Shown piece by piece: positions 24,624 through 32,123 of a stretch of DNA of 64,000 nucleotides. Position numbers and translations under genes: made by a program. The stretch's first letter is position 1, and each line of letters opens with the position of its first letter. Source of the stretch: GCA-002050365 sp038235165. GTDB lineage: Bacteria > Acidobacteriota > Blastocatellia > Pyrinomonadales > Pyrinomonadaceae. The notes under the pieces were generated by a model. The model was given only the letters and a program-made list of their open reading frames with translations, searched no databases and was not told the origin of the DNA. The DNA lies in assembly GCA_038235165.1 (NCBI GenBank), contig JBBSUG010000003.1, forward strand, positions 124,001 to 188,000, read 5' to 3'.

Positions 24624-26780
24624 ATGAAATTAGATAAATTCACCCTGCGCGTTCTTTTCGCTGAACGCGCCCGACGATATTTTGTTTTTGCTGCCGCATT
24701 ATTTGCGGTGTGTTTTCTTTTCAACGCTTCATCAAGCGTTTATGCGGCGACGTTTGTGGTTAACACAACCAACGATACGCAGGATGCTGCCGCCGGAAAC
24801 GGCACTTGCGCCGATGCTGCCGGAGCGTGTTCGCTCAGAGCGGCGATCACTGAAGCCAATGCGCTTGCCGGTGCAGACATCATTACGCTTCCGGCGGGAA
24901 CTTATACCGAAACATTGCTAGGTACTGGACAAACCGGTGAAAACCTCAATGCCGGCGGTGATTTCGATATTACATCCGACATCACCATCAACGGTGCAGG
25001 CGCGGGTTCAACGATTGTTCAGGCAAACGCGGCGGCGGGCGTGGCGACCGAGCGCGTTTTTCACATCCGGGCAGCCGCTGCCGCAACTGCTTTAACGGTT
25101 GTTTTGGACGGCTTAACTATGCAAAACGGTCGCAATGCCATTAACGCCTTCGGTGGCGGAATCAGAATTGACCAAGGCACGAATCACAATGTTACGATCA
25201 GCAACTCGACCGTCGCCAACAATTTGAATGATACAAGCGGCGGCGGGCTTTCGATTTCAGGAGCGACTACGCCGACTGTTACGATCACCAACAGCACGTT
25301 TTCAAATAATCGGGCTGGCTCCGCGACGGCGGGAACTTCAGCCACCGGCGGCGGTATTCAGATAAATGTCGCGGGAATTGTCAATATCACCAACACGGTT
25401 ATAACGGGCAACACGGCTACTTCCGGATTGACCACAGTAGGACCGAGTGGCGGCGGAATAAGTATTGCTGCTGGAACGAATACGATTACTAATTCGACGA
25501 TCAGTAATAATACTTCCTCAATAGCAATTGCCGGTTCGGCAAGCAGTGCCTTTAGCGGCGGCGTACATCTGACTGGCGGCACGGCAACTTTGATAGGCAG
25601 CACGGTAAATAATAATACTTCAACAGCCACAAACGGAACAGGCTCCGGTTTTGCAGGCGGAATTTACAATCAGCAGGCAACGCTTAATCTGACGAATTCA
25701 ACTCTTAGCGGAAATACGGCGAGTAATTTTCACGGCGGCATTCGGGCATTGTCGCAAACAATTCTGACGACGACAAATATTACCAACAGCACAATCAGCA
25801 ATAACTCGGCACCGGGTGAAGGTGGTGGTGTGGTTAATTTCGCCGTCGGAGCGGCAAACTCCATTGTGACCGTGACAGGTTCGGCAATCGTCGGCAATTC
25901 CGGCGGTTCCGGCGTTGGCGGCGGAGTTGAAAACTTTAGTAACTCGACCGGTCTTGCAACGGTGAACCTTGATAATTCTACCGTCGGCGGAAACAGTGCC
26001 GCCAACGGCGCGGGGATTTACAATACAGGAGCTACTTCGGCAATCAATCTGAGGTATTCAACCGTCGCATCAAATACGGCAACAGCCAGCGGCGGCGGAC
26101 TTTTCCAAGATGCCACCGGCACAACTAACTTATTGAGTAGTATTGTCGCCGATAATACCGCCCCGACCGGACCGGACATTTCAGGAACAATCACTTCGGG
26201 CGGTTATAACCACGTTGAAAATACGGCGGGCGGCACATTCCCGTTAGCACCCGGCGGCGGCGGTAATGCACCGACGGCAGCGGGCGATGTCACCGGTGTT
26301 GATCCGGGATTGACGGCGTTGGCGTTAAACGGCGGCACGACGTTAAGTTACAAACCCGGTCCGATGAGTCCTGTTCTGGACACGATTCCGACCGGAACCA
26401 ACGGCTGCGGAACGGCACCGTTTAATGTTGACCAACCCGGCGGTTTCCGTCCGACTGATTCGGACAATAACGGAACGGCGGCTTGTGAAAAAGGCTCGGT
26501 CGAAGTTCTCGCGCCGACTGCATCGGCAGTTTCCATCGGCGGACGGGTGATGGGAAGCGGCGGCAAACGCGGTCTCGCCAACGCCGTGGTGACTGTCACT
26601 GACGCTCTGGGAACAAACCGGACGGCACGAACCAACACCTTCGGGTATTTTCAATTTAACAACGTCGAAGCGGGACAAACGTATATTTTCAGTATTTCCG
26701 CCAAACGGTACCAATTTCAAACGCAGGTCATCAGCATCAACAACGATTTGACCGACCTGAGTTTTGCACCTCTTTACTAG
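24624..26780 (+). CDS. Secreted CSLREA-type right-handed beta-helix protein with C-terminal carboxypeptidase-regulatory-like domain
   Basis: A 718-residue exported protein. A signal peptide spans roughly residues 1-40. A CSLREA-like start follows (CSLRAAITEANA, near residue 69). From about residue 110 to 560 there are many degenerate repeats with ITNSTISNN-type patterns, giving a right-handed parallel beta-helix. The last 80 residues are the carboxypeptidase-regulatory-like sandwich shared with 19938-20969 and 27256-30855 (GGRVMGSGGKRGLANAVV, TNTFGYFQFNNVEAGQTY). It is probably a surface or extracellular protein; adhesion or polysaccharide binding is plausible but unproven. It is divergent from the SARP regulator, a natural target. 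Confidence 0.85.
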   Translation: MKLDKFTLRVLFAERARRYFVFAAALFAVCFLFNASSSVYAATFVVNTTNDTQDAAAGNGTCADAAGACSLRAAITEANALAGADIITLPAGTYTETLLGTGQTGENLNAGGDFDITSDITINGAGAGSTIVQANAAAGVATERVFHIRAAAAATALTVVLDGLTMQNGRNAINAFGGGIRIDQGTNHNVTISNSTVANNLNDTSGGGLSISGATTPTVTITNSTFSNNRAGSATAGTSATGGGIQINVAGIVNITNTVITGNTATSGLTTVGPSGGGISIAAGTNTITNSTISNNTSSIAIAGSASSAFSGGVHLTGGTATLIGSTVNNNTSTATNGTGSGFAGGIYNQQATLNLTNSTLSGNTASNFHGGIRALSQTILTTTNITNSTISNNSAPGEGGGVVNFAVGAANSIVTVTGSAIVGNSGGSGVGGGVENFSNSTGLATVNLDNSTVGGNSAANGAGIYNTGATSAINLRYSTVASNTATASGGGLFQDATGTTNLLSSIVADNTAPTGPDISGTITSGGYNHVENTAGGTFPLAPGGGGNAPTAAGDVTGVDPGLTALALNGGTTLSYKPGPMSPVLDTIPTGTNGCGTAPFNVDQPGGFRPTDSDNNGTAACEKGSVEVLAPTASAVSIGGRVMGSGGKRGLANAVVTVTDALGTNRTARTNTFGYFQFNNVEAGQTYIFSISAKRYQFQTQVISINNDLTDLSFAPLY

Positions 26781-26845
26781 GGTTTTTGCTCTGTAGATCA
26801 GCTTTCGTATGAAATAGCAGAAGCTGAACCGGTTAGTTGACTTAT

Positions 26846-26898
26846 AAGAAAGCCCGTCAATTGGATTTGTCACAAATCATTAATTGACGGGCTTTCTT
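26846..26898. terminator. Intrinsic terminator after the beta-helix gene
   Basis: Perfect 17-bp stem AAGAAAGCCCGTCAATT / AATTGACGGGCTTTCTT; the loop contains its own small palindrome GATTTGT / ACAAATC. T-runs follow on the plus strand. It lies about 65 bases after the stop codon. Confidence 0.88.
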
Positions 26899-27255
26899 GT
26901 CGTCCGAAGATGTCAGCGAAAAAAGGCGAAATGATGATTTATCAAAGCTCAAGACTATAATTGTTTGCATTTTCGCAATTTGCCTTGATAAAAATGCACA
27001 AAAAATGTATATTGGCGGGGAATCCACAAATCGTTTTTCTAAAACAAGCAAATTAACAGTGTCTCAAATTATATTCTCTTAAATGAATATTATAATTCGA
27101 GTCAAATGAAACTTTTCAAGCATAATCTGAAAGCGAAATGCGGACGAGGGTGATTCTTTAAATTTTCGGGAATATCTTTATATTTTACTACTGCAATTTT
27201 TTACCGAAAAATTCCGAGAGAAATCTTAACTCTACAAAAGAAAACAAGGAGAATT
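26899..27255. other. Gap upstream of the FN3 protein gene
   Basis: About 355 AT-rich bases leading to the FN3-protein start codon, with a clear AAGGAG Shine-Dalgarno just before 27256. Short frames here lack coding character. No repeat or RNA gene was recognised; the promoter of the 27256 gene must lie here. Confidence 0.4.
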
Positions 27256-30200
27256 ATGAAGAAACACAAAAAAAATATTTTGCCCGGCGGAAAATTTGAT
27301 TTTCGCTTAGTGGTTTTGTCGCTTGCTTTGCTGGTGACAATGTTCAATTTGAATATTCTGGCTCAAAACACGGCTTCACAGGTTGGTGCCAACGTTCTTG
27401 AAACCAAACAGTATGATGCTGACAGAAGTGAGGAAAATGAGAATATTAACAAAAAGTTATATTCGATCAATCCTTCAATGGATTTATTAAGTGCTGCGAC
27501 GTATGCTTTTGCGCCTGCCACGGCTGCTCTCGAAGATATGTCAACCGGCACTACACAGCTTGTCGCACCGGGGTTAGATGACACGGCTTCAGCAGTCACG
27601 AATATCGGTTTCGATTTTTGGTATGACGGAGTGCGCTACACGCAGTTTTCGGTCAATGCCAACGGTTTGGCAAGATTAGGAGCAGCCGCTGTTTCAACTT
27701 CGTTTGACAACGCTTCTGCCACCGGTTTTGCGACAACGACGAATGCACCAAAGATTGCTCCCTACTATGATGATATCTGGATTGGTACTAATGGTAATAT
27801 TCGTTCTAAAGTGGTCGGCGCGGTCGGCAGCCGTAAGTTAATTGTCGAATGGAATAATATGACTATTCCGCGTCAATCGGCGGCAACGACAGGCGCGGCA
27901 ACTTTCCAAATGTGGATTTATGAATCGGCGCATCCGACGACTCCCGGCGTAATTCAATTCGTTTATGGCAACGGAATGGTGATTAACACAGTTCAAGGCG
28001 GTTATACAATCGGATTGCAATCGGGTGCGGCGACGAATTTAGCCAGCGTTACAACGGCGACCAATACGATTAGTTATTCTGCCGCGAATAATACTCAAAC
28101 AGATGCTATAACAACAGGTAAAAGTTATATCTTTACGCCGAATGTTCCGACTGCACCGACCGGTTTGACGTTTACGGCAATTAATTCGGTAGGGCTGACC
28201 TTAAATTGGACGGATAACGCGACAAATGAAGTCGGTTATGTAATTTATCGTTCGCTTGATGGAGTGAATTACTCGTTTTTGGCGCAGACCGCCGCTAATG
28301 CGACGAGCTATGCTGATATGGGATTAGCTTCGACAACGACTTATTTTTATCAGGTTTACGCCGTGACGGAAGGAGCTTTAAGTTCGCCTGTCTTGGCGGG
28401 TAGTCAGGCGACAACCGCACCCGGAAACGACACTTGTGCGGGCGCGGGCGGAAACTACAGCGCTCCGACAACTTGGGCTGATGGAACAGTTCCGAACGCA
28501 GGTGATAACGTCACAATTCAAGCAGGCTGCACCGTGACCGTTGACACCACTACGGCGACGGCTCTCAGCCTAACAATTGCCAGCGGCGGTTCATTAACAG
28601 CCGTGCCGGGAACGACTATTACGGTTGGCGGAGATTTGATTAACAACGGGACGCTCGACCTTAGCCCGACTAACGCAGCAACCGGCGCGGGACTTGTCTT
28701 CACCGGCGCAAACAGCAATGTCTTCGGCGGAACGGGCGCGATAAACGATGTGTTGACGATTACCGTTAACAAAGGCACTTCGTCAGCTAATGTGCTTGAC
28801 GTGACTGCAACAAACTTTACGGTTCAGGGTGTCACCACCGATGTCGCCGGATTTCTGACGCTGACCAACGGCACATTCAAGGTTTCCGGCACGTTTACGG
28901 TTACCAACAGAACATTTGCCGTTCCTGCTTATACGATTCCGGCAACAGCGGGTTTCTGGCTGAACAATCCGAACTATACTGTTGCCGGACAAGCCGGAAG
29001 TTCGACTGAAGCCGGACTGCTCAGAATTACGCAGGGAATATTTAACATCGGAACCGGAACCGGCAACTCGATGGGATTCAGCTCAGGCAGCACGGTAATT
29101 GTCGAAGGCGGTACGGTCAATGCTACCGGTAGATTCGGGGTAGCGGCGGCAGGTAATGTTTTTACATATAATCAGTCTGCCGGGACAGTGACGGTTAATA
29201 CGGTTGGTAACGCTTCAACAACTCTGGGAAGTTTCGATTTGGGAACATCAGCATCTTCTTCCATAACTATCTCAGGTGGAACTATCGTTGTCCAACTCGC
29301 GACGACCATTGATTATCGTAATCAGGCGGGAAGCGGCATCACGGGTGTCACGGGCGGAACGTTGCAGTTAGGCAACGCGAATTCGGGAGCGGCGAAAGCC
29401 TTCAACATTCGCGGTGTCGTGCCGAATCTCGTCATTACAAATACTTCCGGTAATCACACGGCGACTTGGGGTGCGCCCGCAACTTACAACAACATTTCGC
29501 TGAACATCACTATCAATACAGGAAATACCCTGACCTTGGGTAACCAGATTTTCTTGTTTGCAGGTGCCGTTCTGACGAATAACGGAACTTTAACTAGTAT
29601 CGGAACGTCGGCACGATTCATTACGTTTTCTTCGACCGTTGCTCAATCATATACGGGCAGCGGCGTGGTTACCGCACCGATGAACAGTTTCGAGTTGCAG
29701 AGTGACCTCGGATTCACATTTGATCCGTCAATTCCTCAAATCGTCACAAATCGAGTCATTATTTTCGTGGGAAATCTTGTCAACTCGAACAAACTGACAG
29801 TCGGTAGCGGCGGCGCATCAACTGCTATTGTTCAAATTGGCAATACGACGACACCAACTGCCGCTGGAACTTTCGATCAACCTTTAACTTTTAACCCCGG
29901 CACCGGCGGAATTGTTATCTCTTATCTGAGAACAACCGCTTCAAGAGTTACCGGCGGAGAAATTCCGACAACACGGTCTATTACGAATTTATCGTATGAT
30001 GATGACGATCCGACGCACACCTTGACCGTTGCGGGCGGTGATTTGACCGTTACCGGAACGCTGACGCTGACCAACGGTATCGTTTTGACTGGCACTAATA
30101 CGCTGATTCACAACGGAACGGCGGCACGCACGAACGGGTTCGTCGCGGGTAATTTGAGCAGAAGCTATACGGCGGTAGGAGCTTACACTTACTTTGTCGG

Positions 30201-30855
30201 TGATAATACCGGAACACCGGAATTCTCGCCGATGACGGCAACCGTGACTGCTCTCGGAACCAATCCGTCGAGTCTGAAAGTCAGCGTCGTTGACGATGTT
30301 CTGCCGGGACTCGATCCGGCGCAGTCGGCTTCGCGTTACTGGAGGTTGACGGAAAACGGCGATTTAACCGCTGATTTGTCGTTCAATTACGTCGCGGCGG
30401 ATATCGCCGGAGATGCTTCAACTTACAAAGTGTTCAAACGCGACGGCGGCGCACCGGCACTGGTTCCGAACAGCAGCACGGGAACCAATCCGGCAACGGC
30501 AACGGGTGTCAGTGATTTCTCGGATTGGGGAATCGGCAATCTGGCACCGACAGCGGCGGGTGTTGATCTCGGCGGCAGAGTAAAAACAGCGACCGGACGC
30601 GGCATTGCCAGAGCGCGGGTTTATCTGACCGATTCGCAGGGTAACACCACGATGCGGCAGACCAACCCGGCTGGGTATTACCGCTTTGCTGATGTGGCGG
30701 CGGGCAGCAATTATATTTTGACGGTCGAGCATAAATCATACAGCTTCCAACCGGCACAATTGCTGTTCATCAGCGATGAAAATTTAGGAATGGATTTTGT
30801 CGCTGCGGGAACGAACTTGAGCGGTGCGGCAACACCGCCCGACAAGCAAAAGTAA
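27256..30855 (+). CDS. Large secreted FN3-containing protein with C-terminal carboxypeptidase-regulatory-like domain
   Basis: A 1199-residue exported protein. A signal peptide ends near residue 35 (NILAQN). Residues 75-290 form a beta-rich domain with internal Gly/Asn-rich strands, followed by one fibronectin type III domain (PTGLTFTAINSVGLTLNWTDN). A long Thr/Asn/Gly-rich region with repeated strand patterns (GGTLQLGN, NTLTLGN) suggests a beta-solenoid. The final 85 residues are the shared carboxypeptidase-regulatory-like module (GGRVKTATGRGIARARVY, TNPAGYYRFADVAAGSNY). The mosaic resembles surface adhesins or biofilm proteins. A terminator follows the gene. Confidence 0.85.
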   Translation: MKKHKKNILPGGKFDFRLVVLSLALLVTMFNLNILAQNTASQVGANVLETKQYDADRSEENENINKKLYSINPSMDLLSAATYAFAPATAALEDMSTGTTQLVAPGLDDTASAVTNIGFDFWYDGVRYTQFSVNANGLARLGAAAVSTSFDNASATGFATTTNAPKIAPYYDDIWIGTNGNIRSKVVGAVGSRKLIVEWNNMTIPRQSAATTGAATFQMWIYESAHPTTPGVIQFVYGNGMVINTVQGGYTIGLQSGAATNLASVTTATNTISYSAANNTQTDAITTGKSYIFTPNVPTAPTGLTFTAINSVGLTLNWTDNATNEVGYVIYRSLDGVNYSFLAQTAANATSYADMGLASTTTYFYQVYAVTEGALSSPVLAGSQATTAPGNDTCAGAGGNYSAPTTWADGTVPNAGDNVTIQAGCTVTVDTTTATALSLTIASGGSLTAVPGTTITVGGDLINNGTLDLSPTNAATGAGLVFTGANSNVFGGTGAINDVLTITVNKGTSSANVLDVTATNFTVQGVTTDVAGFLTLTNGTFKVSGTFTVTNRTFAVPAYTIPATAGFWLNNPNYTVAGQAGSSTEAGLLRITQGIFNIGTGTGNSMGFSSGSTVIVEGGTVNATGRFGVAAAGNVFTYNQSAGTVTVNTVGNASTTLGSFDLGTSASSSITISGGTIVVQLATTIDYRNQAGSGITGVTGGTLQLGNANSGAAKAFNIRGVVPNLVITNTSGNHTATWGAPATYNNISLNITINTGNTLTLGNQIFLFAGAVLTNNGTLTSIGTSARFITFSSTVAQSYTGSGVVTAPMNSFELQSDLGFTFDPSIPQIVTNRVIIFVGNLVNSNKLTVGSGGASTAIVQIGNTTTPTAAGTFDQPLTFNPGTGGIVISYLRTTASRVTGGEIPTTRSITNLSYDDDDPTHTLTVAGGDLTVTGTLTLTNGIVLTGTNTLIHNGTAARTNGFVAGNLSRSYTAVGAYTYFVGDNTGTPEFSPMTATVTALGTNPSSLKVSVVDDVLPGLDPAQSASRYWRLTENGDLTADLSFNYVAADIAGDASTYKVFKRDGGAPALVPNSSTGTNPATATGVSDFSDWGIGNLAPTAAGVDLGGRVKTATGRGIARARVYLTDSQGNTTMRQTNPAGYYRFADVAAGSNYILTVEHKSYSFQPAQLLFISDENLGMDFVAAGTNLSGAATPPDKQK

Positions 30856-30880
30856 AAAAAGAGCATCAGCTCTGAATCTG

Positions 30881-30923
30881 AAAAAAGAAAGTGTGCGAAT
30901 TAAAAAACGCACACTTTCTTTTT
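30881..30923. terminator. Bidirectional intrinsic terminator
   Basis: Stem AAAAAGAAAGTGTGCG / CGCACACTTTCTTTTT around a 10-base A-rich loop, between the convergent genes 27256-30855 and 30945-31742. Confidence 0.9.
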
Positions 30924-30944
30924 AGGTTTAATTACGACCTTTAT

Positions 30945-31742
30945 CTATTTTATTTGCAGTGATTCCGCCAAAGTTTTCAGGCGTGAAATTCTGCCGTAAG
31001 ATTTGCGATGGGCTGTCAGCGATTGTTCTTCGGAGAGACCGTATTTCTTGAAAAGTTTTTTCGTTTCCTGCGGGTTAAAGGCAAGAAGTTTTTCTTCGAC
31101 GACACTCAACACTTGTTTTGAACGAAGCCGCCACAGCGGAATCGGCGGACTACTCCGCGAAAGCATCAGCAGGTGAATGTCGGTCGTCAGCGAGTGGAGC
31201 AGAATGGTGAAAAATTCGGCAAACCAATCGGCATCGAAAACATTGTGAATGTCGTCAAGCACTATCAGCTTTCGTTTTTCCGGCGTTGTCACGATATTTT
31301 GAAAAAGTCTTTCGACAAAAAATGCCGGGTCAGGTTGGTCGGTTCCGGATGCGGCGGCATTTCCAGAATCTAATTTTTTAAATACAGCCTGAAAGTAATT
31401 GGCAAAAACATTCCAGTCGCAATCAGCCGACGTAATTGAAAACCAGGCGGTTTTCTTGTGTTGACCGGCAAAATTTGCTGCCAGTGCCGATTTTCCCGTT
31501 CCGGTGCGCCCCGTGATGAGTGCCGCGCCAAACTGCGTCAAAGTTTTTTCCAGTAAATTATTCAGGCGCGGTCTTTTGATATGATTCTTAAATTTCGGCG
31601 CGGACAGCTTGTCGGCAAATAAATAAACGTCGCTTTTTTCAGTAGATTTTCGGCACGGAGAAGATGCATAAGTGCTTTCACAAAAACCTTCGGTATCGCT
31701 GCCAAAACTGAAATCTTCGCGTAATGAGAAGGTCATTGTCAT
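30945..31742 (-). CDS. Truncated MalT-like ATPase (paralogue of the large SARP regulator's N-terminal part)
   Basis: About 265 residues. It carries a STAND-type ATPase core with Walker A GRTGTGKSA and Walker B LIVLDDIHNV, followed by HLLMLSRSSPPIPLWRLRSK, which parallels the LHLIITTRDLPPLAIVRRR segment of the 21011-24301 protein. There is no TPR array and no DNA-binding domain, so it is a truncated or stand-alone version. It could modulate the larger protein or be a degenerating copy. The start at 31742 is chosen because the frame upstream to 31799 runs through the direct-repeat operator-like sequence; the GTG at 31799 is an alternative. Confidence 0.65.
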   Translation of the reverse strand: MTMTFSLREDFSFGSDTEGFCESTYASSPCRKSTEKSDVYLFADKLSAPKFKNHIKRPRLNNLLEKTLTQFGAALITGRTGTGKSALAANFAGQHKKTAWFSITSADCDWNVFANYFQAVFKKLDSGNAAASGTDQPDPAFFVERLFQNIVTTPEKRKLIVLDDIHNVFDADWFAEFFTILLHSLTTDIHLLMLSRSSPPIPLWRLRSKQVLSVVEEKLLAFNPQETKKLFKKYGLSEEQSLTAHRKSYGRISRLKTLAESLQIK

Positions 31743-31767
31743 AACAAAAACAATCTTACCGACTGAA

Positions 31768-31846
31768 ACTTGAGGAAAACTTGAAACTTTGATTTTCACC
31801 GGATGTTTTTTTGAAATTTTCGCCGAACCTCAAGTTTTTCTCAACT
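31768..31846. promoter_or_regulatory. ACTTGAG direct repeats in the divergent promoter region
   Basis: ACTTGAG (31768-31774) and ACTTGAA (31779-31785) are 11 bases apart, with ACTTTGA following directly; on the opposite strand CTCAAGT (31829-31835) and CTCAACT (31840-31846) are again 11 apart. The site lies between the truncated ATPase gene (leftward) and the subtilase gene (rightward) and closely matches 19822-19839. Confidence 0.45.
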
Positions 31847-32123
31847 GAGATCAAACATAATTAGGAAACTACAAGTTTTTGTTTGGAAAGTTGCGCCGGT
31901 CAGTTCGGATGGTGAGATGGAAAATTAAGCGATAAATCGGGAATGCTAAAATAAGTTTCCGTCCTTTGGTCAAATATCGAAACCGAAGAAATATCATTGT
32001 CAGGCACAAATATTGCAAAAGCATAGTTTTTCCAGCACAAAGACAATTTTCTGACAGCAACTGCATTGTTTTATTACAAAAACTTTCGCAGTTTTATATG
32101 TAAACGATCAGTCGAGCAATAAA

